A stretch of DNA of 64,000 nucleotides from Polaribacter sargassicola (GCF_021991835.1 NZ_JAHDAU010000001.1:186001-250000), one strand, 5' to 3'; counted from the stretch's first letter, positions 7,214 through 16,304 are shown. Notes: generated from the sequence alone by a model not told the origin. Program-made: numbers and translations.

Positions 7214-7678
7214 TTATTCTTCTTTTATTCTTTTTGTTTTCATTGTTAAAAGATCATCAAAATCTCCATCTTCATCCCAATCATATTTACTTTTACCTAT
7301 AAAACCTTCATCGGTTTTTGTTATATGATAAGACACTTTCATATCTCTACCTGCATAAAAGAAAGCAACAAAAAGCGAGTCTTCCTCAACCTTCCAAGTT
7401 CCGTCTGTATTTAAAAAATGTTCTCCTTTTTTGTTTACAAACCATGCAGAAAAAGTTCCGTCATCATTATATTTAGATTGTGCTATTTGTTCTGTTCCTT
7501 CTTCAAATTTATCTTCATAAATACTTAACGAATCTGATTTCTTAAAAGTATTCATTTCTAATTTTAAATAAGTTGTTTGCCAAGTATCAACCATATAATC
7601 TTTGGTAGAAATTTCTTTTTTACAACTAACAAAAAGCATTCCAACAAAGGCAATTAAAATAAAAGTTTTTATATTCAT
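7214..7678 (-). CDS. Lipoprotein of unknown function
   Basis: A 154-aa lipoprotein: the signal peptide ends in the lipobox LFVSC with Cys19, so the mature protein is probably anchored at the periplasmic face of the inner or outer membrane. The rest is a compact acidic domain with repeated aromatic beta strands (GTFSAWFVNKKGEHFLNTDG, TWKVEEDSLFVAFF), similar in style to lipocalin-like or calycin lipoproteins of Bacteroidota. No enzyme motif. It lies 2 bp before the sensor kinase and is transcribed first, which suggests an operon. Function unknown. Confidence 0.8.
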   Translation of the reverse strand: MNIKTFILIAFVGMLFVSCKKEISTKDYMVDTWQTTYLKLEMNTFKKSDSLSIYEDKFEEGTEQIAQSKYNDDGTFSAWFVNKKGEHFLNTDGTWKVEEDSLFVAFFYAGRDMKVSYHITKTDEGFIGKSKYDWDEDGDFDDLLTMKTKRIKEE

Positions 7679-7718
7679 AATTATAAATTTTAAATAATTT
7701 AAAGATAGCCAAATAAAA

Positions 7719-7745
7719 AAGCCACTACAACTACTGTAATGACTT
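7719..7745 (-). terminator. Terminator of leuS
   Basis: On the minus strand AAGTCATTAC pairs with GTAGTGGCTT (10 bp with G-U pairs, loop of about 7 bases) and is followed by a T run. It lies 50 bases past the leuS stop codon. Confidence 0.7.
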
Positions 7746-7796
7746 TTAAGTTTATTTTTACATTAACATTAAAGTTAAAAAAGAGTTTAACTTTTT

Positions 7797-10754
7797 TTAA
7801 CCAACTATGTTTACAATTTTACCAGGAACAATAATTACCTTTTTAGGAGTTCTACCATCTAATTGAGCAATTGTTTTCTCATGTGCCATTACGGTTTTTT
7901 CTATTTCTTCTTTTGATAAATCTAAAGGAAGTTCTAAAGTAAAACGCATTTTTCCGTTAAAAGAAATTGGATAATTCTTAGCACTTTCTACCAAATGTTT
8001 AGGTTCAAAAATAGGGAAACTTGCTGTAGAAATAGATGCTGTATTACCCAACAAACTCCATAATTCTTCTGCAATATGTGGTGCATAAGGAGAAACTAAA
8101 ATAGCTAAAGGCTCTAAAATAGCACGTTTATTACATTTTAAAGAAGTTAACTCGTTTACAGCAATCATAAACGTAGAAACCGATGTGTTAAAAGAAAAGT
8201 TTTCTATATCTGCTTCTACTTTTTTAATGGTTTTGTGTAATGCTTTTAACTCATCTTTAGTTGGTTCTGCATCAGAAACTTCAAATTTATCTCCGTTAAA
8301 ATACAGTTTCCATAATTTTTTTAAGAATGATGAAACTCCAGAAATACCAGAAGTTTTCCAAGGTTTTGCTTGTTCCAAAGGTCCTAAAAACATTTCGAAT
8401 AAACGTAAACTATCTGCACCATATTCTTCGCAAATAGCATCCGGATTTACCACATTGTATTTAGATTTAGACATTTTTTCGACTTCGCGCCCTACTTTAT
8501 AGACACCTTCTTCTAAAATAAATTCAGCATTTTTATAATCTGCATTTAATGCATGATTTTTAAACCCTTCTATATCTAATTCATCTGAGGCATTTACCAA
8601 AGAAACATCTGCATGAATTTCAGATTTAGTAATCATTACTAAGTCTGCAAAATTAGGATTCAATAATTTTTTATCTAATAAATAATTTTTAACAACTGTT
8701 TCAAATTCATCATCAGAATTAAATAAATTTTTAGAAACAAATATTGTTGGTATATTTTCTATAACATCATCGTTAGATTTATCTATAGCACATCCATTTT
8801 TAACAAAAAATGTTGCTTTATAAACAAAAGCAGATGTTCCTAAAATCATTCCTTGATTTATTAGTTTCTTTGCAAACTCATCAACAGGAACAATGTTTTT
8901 ATCAAATAAGAATTTTTGCCAGAAACGCGCATATAATAAATGCCCTGTTGCATGCTCAGAACCACCAATGTATAAATCTATTTCTTTCCAATAATTTAAG
9001 GCTTCTTTGCTTGCAAATTCTTCAGAATTTTTAGCATCCATATATCTATTAAAATACCAAGAAGAACCAGCCCAACCAGGCATAGTGTTTAACTCTAAAG
9101 GAAATACAGTTTTGTTATCTATTAAATCATTAGAAACAACTTTATTGTTAACTGTATCCCAAGCCCAAACTTCTGCATTTCCTAAAGGTGGTTTTCCATC
9201 TTCAGTTGGCAAATATTTTTCTACTTCTGGCAATACAATTGGCAAGTATTCTGCATCAATCATTTGCGGCATTCCCTCTTTGTAATATACAGGAAATGGT
9301 TCTCCCCAATAACGTTGTCTACTAAAAACAGCGTCACGCAAACGGTAATTTATTTTTCCGTAACCAAAGCCACGTTTTTCCATTTCATAAATGGATAATT
9401 TTAATGCTTTTTTATATTTTAATCCCGTTAAAAAGTCTGAATTCGCAATAACAGTTCCTTCTTTATCTGCATGTGCAGCTTCAGAAATATCTACACCTTC
9501 AAAAATATTTGGAATTTCGATTCCAAAATGTTTTGCAAAATCATAATCACGTTGATCTCCACAAGGAACCGCCATAACTGCTCCGGTTCCGTAACTTGCT
9601 AAAACATAATCTCCAATCCAAATTTGAATCTTTTCTCCAGAGAAAGGATGAATTGCATAAGCACCTGTAAAAGCACCAGAAATGGTTTTTACATCAGCCA
9701 TTCTATCACGTTCAGAACGTTTAGCTGTAGCTTGCTGATATTCTTCTACTATTTTTCTTTGGTCATCTGTCACGATTTGTGATACTAACTCATGTTCTGG
9801 CGCTAATGTCATAAAACTAACTCCAAAAATTGTATCTGGCCTTGTTGTAAACACATCTATTTTAGCATCATGTCCATCAACATTAAAAGAAACCATTGCT
9901 CCTTGAGAGCGACCAATCCAATTTGTTTGAGAATCTTTTAAAGGTTGTGGCCAATCTATTTTTTGTAAACCATCTAATAAACGTTGTGCGTATGCAGAAA
10001 TTCGCATAGACCATTGTGTCATTTTTTTACGAACAACAGGATGTCCTCCACGTTCAGAAACTCCGTTTACAATTTCATCATTAGCCAAAACGGTTCCTAA
10101 AGCAGGGCACCAATTTACTTCTGTATCCGATAAAAAAGTTAGTCTATATTGTAGTAGAATTTCTTCTTTTTGGGTTGATGAAAAAGCTTTCCATTCTTCT
10201 GCAGAAAAAGCAATAATTTCTTCATCACAAACAGCCTTTACTGTTGTATTTCCTTCATTTTCAAAAATTGAAATTAAAGTAGAAATATCTTCTGCTTTAT
10301 CTGTATTTATATTGTACCAAGAATTAAAAAGTTGGATAAAAATCCATTGTGTCCATTTATAATATTCTGGACTAGATGTTCTAACTTCTTTGCTCCAATC
10401 AAAAGAAAAACCAATTTTATCTAATTGTTTTCTGTATGTAGCAATGTTAACTTCTGTAGTTTTTGCAGGATGTTGCCCTGTTTGTATTGCATATTGTTCT
10501 GCTGGTAACCCAAAAGAATCATAACCTTGCGGGTGCAATACATTAAAACCTTTATGACGTTTGTAACGCGCATAAATATCACTTGCAATATACCCTAAAG
10601 GATGCCCAACGTGTAAACCTGCTCCTGATGGGTAAGGAAACATATCTAACACATAGTACTTAGGTTTATCAGATTGATTACTAGCTTTAAAAGTTTGGTT
10701 TTCTGCCCAAAATTTTTGCCATTTCTTTTCTATCTCTAGGTGATTATATTGCAT
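7797..10754 (-). CDS. leuS: Leucine--tRNA ligase
   Basis: Class I aminoacyl-tRNA synthetase that charges tRNA-Leu in the cytosol. The HIGH signature appears as HVGH at residues 48-51 within PYPSGAGLHVGHPLGY, and KMSKS is at 760-764. Between them lies the CP1 editing domain (TTRPDTIFGVSFMTLAPEH), and an anticodon-binding domain follows KMSKS. At 985 aa it is longer than typical 860-880 aa bacterial LeuRS. The extra length sits mainly in an insertion around residues 145-205, before the VNWCPALGTVLANDE zinc/CP1 region, and in a long leucine-specific insertion between GMILGTSAF and KMSKS. A -7 box TAAATTTG on the minus strand at 10778-10785 lies 24 bases upstream of the ATG. Identification is certain. 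Confidence 0.98.
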   Translation of the reverse strand: MQYNHLEIEKKWQKFWAENQTFKASNQSDKPKYYVLDMFPYPSGAGLHVGHPLGYIASDIYARYKRHKGFNVLHPQGYDSFGLPAEQYAIQTGQHPAKTTEVNIATYRKQLDKIGFSFDWSKEVRTSSPEYYKWTQWIFIQLFNSWYNINTDKAEDISTLISIFENEGNTTVKAVCDEEIIAFSAEEWKAFSSTQKEEILLQYRLTFLSDTEVNWCPALGTVLANDEIVNGVSERGGHPVVRKKMTQWSMRISAYAQRLLDGLQKIDWPQPLKDSQTNWIGRSQGAMVSFNVDGHDAKIDVFTTRPDTIFGVSFMTLAPEHELVSQIVTDDQRKIVEEYQQATAKRSERDRMADVKTISGAFTGAYAIHPFSGEKIQIWIGDYVLASYGTGAVMAVPCGDQRDYDFAKHFGIEIPNIFEGVDISEAAHADKEGTVIANSDFLTGLKYKKALKLSIYEMEKRGFGYGKINYRLRDAVFSRQRYWGEPFPVYYKEGMPQMIDAEYLPIVLPEVEKYLPTEDGKPPLGNAEVWAWDTVNNKVVSNDLIDNKTVFPLELNTMPGWAGSSWYFNRYMDAKNSEEFASKEALNYWKEIDLYIGGSEHATGHLLYARFWQKFLFDKNIVPVDEFAKKLINQGMILGTSAFVYKATFFVKNGCAIDKSNDDVIENIPTIFVSKNLFNSDDEFETVVKNYLLDKKLLNPNFADLVMITKSEIHADVSLVNASDELDIEGFKNHALNADYKNAEFILEEGVYKVGREVEKMSKSKYNVVNPDAICEEYGADSLRLFEMFLGPLEQAKPWKTSGISGVSSFLKKLWKLYFNGDKFEVSDAEPTKDELKALHKTIKKVEADIENFSFNTSVSTFMIAVNELTSLKCNKRAILEPLAILVSPYAPHIAEELWSLLGNTASISTASFPIFEPKHLVESAKNYPISFNGKMRFTLELPLDLSKEEIEKTVMAHEKTIAQLDGRTPKKVIIVPGKIVNIVG

Positions 10755-10777
10755 TCTAATTTCTTTAATTTAAGCAA

Positions 10778-10785
10778 CAAATTTA
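10778..10785 (-). promoter_or_regulatory. -7 box of leuS
   Basis: Minus-strand TAAATTTG, a full match to TAnnTTTG, 24 bases before the leuS ATG. Confidence 0.55.
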
Positions 10786-10847
10786 CGTTTATTCTTTAGA
10801 AGATTAAAGTAAAAATCAACTTGCTCAAAATGGTGTTTTTAAGCATT

Positions 10848-10880
10848 AAAAAAAGCGTAAACTTTGTTTACGCTTTTTTT
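10848..10880 (-). terminator. Terminator of the DUF2911 gene
   Basis: GCGTAAAC pairs with GTTTACGC around a 3-base loop, with A and T runs on the two sides, 18 bases past the stop of the DUF2911 gene. The structure could work on either strand. Confidence 0.85.
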
Positions 10881-10897
10881 AATAAATATATAATATT

Positions 10898-11440
10898 TTA
10901 AAATTCTATTGGTAAAGAAACTATTGTGTTTCCCCATCCCATAAACATTTCAATTTTATTAGATTCTCCTTCTAAAACAACAGAAAAAGCTTCTATAACA
11001 TCTTTAGAGTTAGAAACTTCTGCATTAACTCTAACTACATCTTCTTCTTCTTTATAAAAATAAGAACCCCAAACATTTTTTGCTGTACTTAAAATTATTG
11101 TCCATTCGTTATCAGAAGGTATAGAAAACATCGTATATCTTCCTGCTTTTACTTTTTTACCACCAAATGTTACATCTTTATAAAAATAGATCTCAGTTGC
11201 TTCATTTGCTCCAGTTCTCCAAACTTTATCTTTTGGAGCTAATTTTTCTAAATCTCTACCTTTTAATTGAGGTCTACTGTAAATTACTTTTACAATTTTA
11301 TTAGCCTCTTTATAACTTGTTGGATAAGATGCCACATCCATAGGACTTACATCTAATTTAGGAAATTTCTGTGCAGAAAATTCTGAACTAAACATTAATG
11401 TGATCGCAAAAATTGCAAAGGTTAAGATTGATTTTTTCAT
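10898..11440 (-). CDS. DUF2911 family exported protein
   Basis: A 180-aa protein with an N-terminal signal peptide (ILTFAIFAITLMFSSEFSAQ). The body matches the DUF2911 family common in Bacteroidota: SPMDVASYPTSY, VIYSRPQLKGRD, VWRTGANEATEIYFYKDVTFGGKKVKAGRY, WTIILSTAKNVWGSYFYKEEED, and a closing MFMGWGNTIVSLPIEF. Many family members are 170-200 aa secreted proteins; their biochemical role has not been established as far as I know. It is monocistronic here, with its own terminator downstream and a 95-bp gap to the Feo operon upstream. Family assignment is confident, function is not known. Confidence 0.88.
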   Translation of the reverse strand: MKKSILTFAIFAITLMFSSEFSAQKFPKLDVSPMDVASYPTSYKEANKIVKVIYSRPQLKGRDLEKLAPKDKVWRTGANEATEIYFYKDVTFGGKKVKAGRYTMFSIPSDNEWTIILSTAKNVWGSYFYKEEEDVVRVNAEVSNSKDVIEAFSVVLEGESNKIEMFMGWGNTIVSLPIEF

Positions 11441-11536
11441 TTTATTTTTAATTAATTTTATTATTTAAGTCTATTAGGTCTTATAAAATATAAAACCTTA
11501 CACTTTAATTGTTCTAATTTTCTATTAAATAATTAA

Positions 11537-11653
11537 TTAATGACAATCACAATCCGTGCCACAATTGCCTTTTTTCTTTGATTTAAAAAAATATTTTTTA
11601 ATTAAAAAAGCAACAGCAAAAAAAAGAATTATATAAACAATTATTTGTTGCAT
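11537..11653 (-). CDS. FeoB-associated Cys-rich membrane microprotein
   Basis: A 38-aa gene. One N-terminal membrane helix (QQIIVYIILFFAVAFLI) is followed by a basic linker (KKYFFKSKKKG) and a Cys-rich tail, NCGTDCDCH, with three cysteines and a final histidine. This is the pattern of the FeoB-associated Cys-rich membrane protein family, found right after feoB in many bacteria and thought to bind iron or redox-sense during Fe(II) uptake. Its ATG overlaps the feoB stop codon (TAATG), so it is probably translated by coupling. The family link rests on size, helix, Cys tail and position. Confidence 0.85.
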   Translation of the reverse strand: MQQIIVYIILFFAVAFLIKKYFFKSKKKGNCGTDCDCH

Positions 11654-13764
11654 TAACTAAGAATTTGATAAGTTATAAATGAAGAAACATAAGCTAACAA
11701 AGCCAAACCAAATAATTGAATTAAAGGCCATTTCCAACTTTTAGTTTCTCTTTTTACAATAGCCAATGTTGCCATACATTGCATTGCAAATGCATAAAAA
11801 ACCATTAAAGACATACCTACAGGAAAATTAAAACGTTTATTTCCTGTTTCGGGATTAATTTCTGAAGACATTTTTTGTTTAATTGTAGTTGTATCTTCAT
11901 CATCTGCTTCTACACTATAAATAGTTGCTAAAGTACCAACAAAAACTTCTCTTGCTGCAAAAGAGGTAATTAAAGCAATTCCTATTTTCCAATCATAACC
12001 CAAAGGCTTTATAACTGGTTCTATAGATTTTCCTAGAACACCTATGTATGAGTTTTCTAATTTTACAGATGCTATTTTTTGTTGGATTTCATCATCACTT
12101 AAACCCTGATTAACAAAATTTTCTGTAACATATTTTTCTGCATTATTATACTTTTCTCCTCCGTTAGAGGCTAAAAACCACAAAACAATAGATAACGCTA
12201 AAATTATTTTACCTGCACCAAAAACAAATGCTTTTGTTTTTTCCACAACTTCATAAAATACATTTTTTATAGATGGTAATTTATAATTTGGCATTTCTAC
12301 CACAAAAAAAGATTTCGATTTTACATCTAATGTCTTATGTAAAATGTATGCTGCTAAAACTGCAGATGCAAAACCTAAAGCATACAAAGCCAATAATACT
12401 AAACCTTGTAAATTTAAAAAACCAAATACTTTTTTATCTGGAATAACCAACGCAATTAGAATTGCATAAACTGGCAAACGCGCAGAACAAGTGGTAAAAG
12501 GTGTTACTAAAATGGTAATTAATCTTTCTTTCCAACTAGAAATGGTTCTAGTAGCCATAATTGCAGGTATTGCACAAGCTGTACCAGAAATTAAAGGAAT
12601 AATACTTTTACCATTCATACCAAAACGTCGCATAATTTTATCCATTAAAAACACGACACGACTCATGTAACCGGTTTCTTCTAAAATGGCTATAAATAAG
12701 AAAAGAATGGCAATTTGAGGTATAAATATAATAACCCCGCCAATACCTGGTATAATTCCTTCTGTCAATAAATCTGTTAAAACTCCTTCTGGTAAATTAT
12801 CTTTTGTAAAGTCTGCAATTTCTGCAAACATTGCATCAATAAAATCCATTGGAATAGAAGCCCAATCGAAAATAGATTGGAAGATAACTAATAACAAAAT
12901 CACGAAAAAAACATAACCAAAAACTTTATGCGTAAAAAACCTATCTAATTTACTACGTAAATCTTTTGCTTTACTTTTATCTACAATATATGTTTTTTTA
13001 AGAATTTTATTAATTTCTTGATATCTGTAAATAGTTTCTTTATGCTGATATTTTTTAAGTTTAGTAATATCTTTTTTAAAGTCTAGTAATTTTTGTTTTT
13101 CTTCTGATGAAATTTCTTCTGGATAATTATTTTGAGTAACCATCAACCATAATTCATACATAGAAAAATTAGGACTAATTTCTTTTAATTTATCAAAATA
13201 ATCTGGGTCTATTTGATGATTTATCCCACAAAGTGGTGATGCTTTTGCTGCAACATGACAACGAATTATAGCTTCTTTTACATCATTTATACCTTCGTTT
13301 TTTCTTGCACTTATTAAAACAACTTCTGTATTTAATTCTTCTTTTAATAAAGATAAATCTATAGAAATTCCTTTTCTACTCATTTGATCAACCATATTGA
13401 TTGCCAAAACTGTCGGGATTTCTAAATCTTTAATTTGTGAAAATAACAGTAAATTTCTTTTTAAATTTTCTACATCTGCAACCACCAAAATTACATCTGG
13501 CGACTCTTTTATATCCTTTTTTAATAAAGTTTTTAAAACAATACTTTCATCTATAGAAGTAGGATTTATACTATAAGTTCCTGGTAAATCTGTAATAATT
13601 GCATTTTGTGTTTCAGACAGTTTACTTTTACCTTCTTTTTTGTCTACAGTAATTCCTGGATAATTACCAACTTTTTGATTTAAACCTGTAAGCTGATTAA
13701 ATAATGAAGTTTTTCCTGTATTGGGGTTACCTATTAAAGCAACTTTTATATCATTTTTAGACAT
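11653..13764 (-). CDS. feoB: Ferrous iron transport protein B
   Basis: A 703-aa inner-membrane Fe(II) transporter. The N-terminal G-protein domain shows G1 GNPNTGKTS (residues 12-20), G3 DLPGTYS, G4 NMVD and G5 SARKNEG, followed by a helical insertion domain. The C-terminal half is the polytopic permease with two Gate regions (GTACAIPAIMATRTI and the later TSFAAREVFVGTLATIYS) and the Cys-containing segment TTCSARLPVY. Length agrees with feoB of Bacteroidota lacking a fused FeoA. It is 1 bp after feoA and overlaps the microprotein gene at its end, forming a three-gene feoA-feoB-Cys-rich operon. Control is likely through the palindrome at 14027-14043. Confidence 0.97.
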   Translation of the reverse strand: MSKNDIKVALIGNPNTGKTSLFNQLTGLNQKVGNYPGITVDKKEGKSKLSETQNAIITDLPGTYSINPTSIDESIVLKTLLKKDIKESPDVILVVADVENLKRNLLLFSQIKDLEIPTVLAINMVDQMSRKGISIDLSLLKEELNTEVVLISARKNEGINDVKEAIIRCHVAAKASPLCGINHQIDPDYFDKLKEISPNFSMYELWLMVTQNNYPEEISSEEKQKLLDFKKDITKLKKYQHKETIYRYQEINKILKKTYIVDKSKAKDLRSKLDRFFTHKVFGYVFFVILLLVIFQSIFDWASIPMDFIDAMFAEIADFTKDNLPEGVLTDLLTEGIIPGIGGVIIFIPQIAILFLFIAILEETGYMSRVVFLMDKIMRRFGMNGKSIIPLISGTACAIPAIMATRTISSWKERLITILVTPFTTCSARLPVYAILIALVIPDKKVFGFLNLQGLVLLALYALGFASAVLAAYILHKTLDVKSKSFFVVEMPNYKLPSIKNVFYEVVEKTKAFVFGAGKIILALSIVLWFLASNGGEKYNNAEKYVTENFVNQGLSDDEIQQKIASVKLENSYIGVLGKSIEPVIKPLGYDWKIGIALITSFAAREVFVGTLATIYSVEADDEDTTTIKQKMSSEINPETGNKRFNFPVGMSLMVFYAFAMQCMATLAIVKRETKSWKWPLIQLFGLALLAYVSSFITYQILS

Positions 13765-13765
13765 A

Positions 13766-13996
13766 CTATAAACTTACTTTAAGTATTTTTATTTGAGATG
13801 CAGTTTCTTTTCTAATTGCCAAATGACTGCCATTTACACAGATGTAAAGAGGATCTTTTAATGGCGCAATTTGTACCAATTGCACTTCTGCACCAGGCAA
13901 ACAACCCATTTCTAATAATTTTAAAGGAATAAAATCTAACGATTCTTCAGAAATATAACCTATTTCTCCTTTTTGTAACGTAGCTATTGTACTCAA
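13766..13996 (-). CDS. feoA: Ferrous iron transport protein A
   Basis: A 76-aa cytosolic SH3-like protein that assists FeoB. Family features: MSTIATLQKGEIGYI, LKLLEMGCLPGAEVQLVQIAPLKDPLYICVNGSHLAIRKETASQIKI. The start is a TTG (13994-13996): no in-frame ATG exists nearby and the -7 box TATATTTG lies 19 bases upstream (14015-14022), leaving a short leader. It is the first gene of the feo operon. Confidence 0.93.
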   Translation of the reverse strand: MSTIATLQKGEIGYISEESLDFIPLKLLEMGCLPGAEVQLVQIAPLKDPLYICVNGSHLAIRKETASQIKILKVSL

Positions 13997-14014
13997 TGAA
14001 TTTTATTTGGAATG

Positions 14015-14043
14015 CAAATATAAGAATTTAGAATCGTTCTAAA
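14015..14043 (-). promoter_or_regulatory. feo promoter with TTTAGAA-N3-TTCTAAA palindrome
   Basis: The minus-strand -7 box TATATTTG (14015-14022) is preceded by a perfect palindrome at 14027-14043: arms TTTAGAA and TTCTAAA with a TCG spacer. The palindrome sits between the -33 and -7 positions, where a bound repressor would block RNA polymerase. Its form resembles operators of the DtxR/MntR family; the identity of the regulator is inference. Confidence 0.65.
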
Positions 14044-14047
14044 CAAC

Positions 14048-14728
14048 TTATTTAGAAGCATATTCTTCTTTTAACAGAACAATATCTTCTTTTAACTTTT
14101 CCATATCTTCCTTTTCTGTTCCGTCATAATATCCGCGAATGCGTCTTTCTTTATCAACCAAAACAAATTGCTCTGTATGTATAAAATCATTCTCATCTCC
14201 ATTTCCTTCATCTAAAACAGCAAAGTAACTTTTTCTTGCCAACTCGTAAATATGCTTTTTACTTCCGGTTGTTACATTCCATTTTCCATCAATAACACCT
14301 TTTCTTTCTGCGTATTCTTTTAAAACGGAAACACTGTCTATTACAGGAGTAACAGAATGAGAAAGAAACATAATATCATCATCATCTTTGTAATATTCTT
14401 GCAACTCATTCATATTATAAGCCATTGCAATACAAATTGTTTGGCAACGAGTAAAGAAAAAATCTGCTACATAAATCTTATCTTTATAATTATTATTTGT
14501 GATGATTTCTCCGTTTTGATTCATCAATTCAAAATCTGCAATGGTATGATTTTTTTGAATGTGCAACATACTATCATCTACCAATCTTGGGTTTACATCT
14601 GTAGGATTATAAATTTTAAGACGATTGTCTACCTTTAATAAATGATAAAAAACAGGAAGAGAAACAGCAGAAAAAACAATAAAAAAAATAAGTGTAGGTA
14701 ACGACTTTTTAAAGAAATTAAATTCCAT
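14048..14728 (-). CDS. SCO1/SenC family copper chaperone
   Basis: A 226-aa membrane-anchored thioredoxin-fold protein. One N-terminal helix (PTLIFFIVFSAVSLPVFYHLL) anchors it with the domain in the periplasm. The copper site is visible: Cys95 and Cys99 (CQTIC, a CX3C motif) and His184 (FIHTEQF). SCO proteins deliver copper to the CuA site of cytochrome c oxidase or keep its cysteines reduced. The gene stands between feoA (52 bp downstream) and its own promoter (minus-strand TAAATTTG at 14745-14752). Other oxidase-assembly genes occur elsewhere in the window (heme A synthase at 42 kb, DUF420 at the right edge), but not adjacent. Confidence 0.93.
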   Translation of the reverse strand: MEFNFFKKSLPTLIFFIVFSAVSLPVFYHLLKVDNRLKIYNPTDVNPRLVDDSMLHIQKNHTIADFELMNQNGEIITNNNYKDKIYVADFFFTRCQTICIAMAYNMNELQEYYKDDDDIMFLSHSVTPVIDSVSVLKEYAERKGVIDGKWNVTTGSKKHIYELARKSYFAVLDEGNGDENDFIHTEQFVLVDKERRIRGYYDGTEKEDMEKLKEDIVLLKEEYASK

Positions 14729-14744
14729 AAATTAATTTTACGTA

Positions 14745-14752
14745 CAAATTTA
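14745..14752 (-). promoter_or_regulatory. -7 box of the SCO1 gene
   Basis: Minus-strand TAAATTTG, 16 bases before the ATG at 14728. Confidence 0.5.
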
Positions 14753-14860
14753 CGACTTAAAACCTCTACATAAAAACAAACAAAAACAAATACTTTGTAA
14801 AATCTTTGTTAAATTAAAAATCAAGTTCTTTCAGTTCTTTTTATACTCTCTTTAAAAACG

Positions 14861-14868
14861 TACATTTG
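14861..14868 (+). promoter_or_regulatory. -7 box of rseP
   Basis: TACATTTG, matching TAnnTTTG, 29 bases before the rseP ATG. Confidence 0.5.
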
Positions 14869-14897
14869 CCTTTATTATAATTATGATTTAACGCTGA

Positions 14898-16244
14898 ATG
14901 GAAATATTAATAAAAGCATCGCAATTTATTTTAAGTTTATCTTTATTAATTGTATTGCACGAATTAGGGCACTTTATCCCCGCAAAATTATTTAAAACTA
15001 GAGTAGAAAAGTTCTACTTATTTTTTGATTATAAATTTTCTATTTTTAAGAAAAAAATTGGCGAAACCGTTTATGGTATTGGTTGGATTCCTTTAGGTGG
15101 ATATGTAAAAATATCTGGTATGATTGATGAAAGCATGGATACCGAACAAATGGCTTTACCACCACAACCTTGGGAATTTAGATCTAAACCAGCTTGGCAA
15201 CGTTTAATTATTATGTTAGGTGGGGTTTTTGTAAATTTTGTACTAGGAATTTTTATATACATAATGTTAATGTACACTTATGGAGAAAAATTTTTACCAA
15301 ACGAAAATGTAAAAGACGGTGTTTGGGTACAAGATTCTTTAGCTATGAATTTAGGTTTAGAAACTGGTGATAAAATATTAACAATTGATGGCGAGAAAAT
15401 TAAAAAATTCTCTGAATTAACTTTAGGTTTTGTAAACGGTAACGATTTTCAGATAGAAAGAAATGGTGAAGTTGTAGATAAAGAAATTCCTGAAAACTTT
15501 ATTTCTCAATTAGTAGACAGAGGTAAAGATGCCGGAGCAATTTTACTACCAAGATATCCGTTTGCTATTGCGGCGGTTTCAGAAGATTCTCCTAATATAA
15601 ATTCTGATATAAAAGTAAAAGATATTGTAATTGCAATTAATGGCAAAGCAATAAAATACTTTGATGAAGCACAAACAGAGTTAGATAAGTTTAAAAATAA
15701 AGATATTTCTATAACAGTTAAAAGAGGTATTGAAACAAAAGAAGTTGCTGTAAAAGTTACAGAAGACGGAAAATTAGGTGTTGCTCTAGGGCAACTGTCT
15801 TTTAAAGATTTAGAAAAATTAGGTTATTACAACTTAGCAGAAATTGAATATTCTTTTGCAGAAGCAATTCCTGCTGGTTTTAACAAATCTTGGAAAACAC
15901 TTACAGATTACATTAAACAATTAAAGAAAATTTTTAACCCAAGCACAGGCGCCTACAAAGGTTTAGGTGGTTTTATTTCTATTGGAAGTATTTTTCCTGA
16001 TGAATGGAGCGCAGAATCTTTTTGGAACATTACAGCATTTTTATCTATAATGCTAGGTTTTATGAACCTTTTACCAATACCTGCTTTAGATGGAGGACAT
16101 GTAGTTTTTACTCTATGGGAAATGATTACAGGTAAAAAACCAGGTGACAAATTCTTAGAATATGCACAAGTAACTGGTTTTATTATTTTAGTAGCTTTAC
16201 TTCTTTTTGCTAATGGTAATGATATTTTTAGGTTATTTAAATAA
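14898..16244 (+). CDS. rseP: RIP metalloprotease RseP (site-2 protease)
   Basis: A 448-aa inner-membrane zinc protease that cuts substrates within the membrane, such as anti-sigma factors. The active-site HELGH is at residues 21-25 in the first helix, and the second zinc-ligand motif is in NLLPIPALDGGH near the C-terminus. Two PDZ-like regions lie between (about 130-210 and 220-300), with GLETGDKILTIDGEKI and KVKDIVIAINGKAI. At least four membrane helices are visible. Length agrees with the RseP family. The gene is monocistronic with its own promoter, and a strong hairpin terminator follows. No dxr or bam gene neighbours it, unlike in proteobacteria. Confidence 0.95.
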   Translation: MEILIKASQFILSLSLLIVLHELGHFIPAKLFKTRVEKFYLFFDYKFSIFKKKIGETVYGIGWIPLGGYVKISGMIDESMDTEQMALPPQPWEFRSKPAWQRLIIMLGGVFVNFVLGIFIYIMLMYTYGEKFLPNENVKDGVWVQDSLAMNLGLETGDKILTIDGEKIKKFSELTLGFVNGNDFQIERNGEVVDKEIPENFISQLVDRGKDAGAILLPRYPFAIAAVSEDSPNINSDIKVKDIVIAINGKAIKYFDEAQTELDKFKNKDISITVKRGIETKEVAVKVTEDGKLGVALGQLSFKDLEKLGYYNLAEIEYSFAEAIPAGFNKSWKTLTDYIKQLKKIFNPSTGAYKGLGGFISIGSIFPDEWSAESFWNITAFLSIMLGFMNLLPIPALDGGHVVFTLWEMITGKKPGDKFLEYAQVTGFIILVALLLFANGNDIFRLFK

Positions 16245-16276
16245 TAAATAACCTTTTAATAAAAAAATTATAAAAG

Positions 16277-16304
16277 CCTTCGAAACAAAAGTTTCGAAGG
16301 TTTT
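16277..16304. terminator. Bidirectional terminator between rseP and the zinc-ribbon gene
   Basis: A perfect 10-bp stem, CCTTCGAAAC with GTTTCGAAGG, around a 4-base loop, A-rich upstream and TTTT downstream. It lies between two convergent genes and can serve both. Confidence 0.88.
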
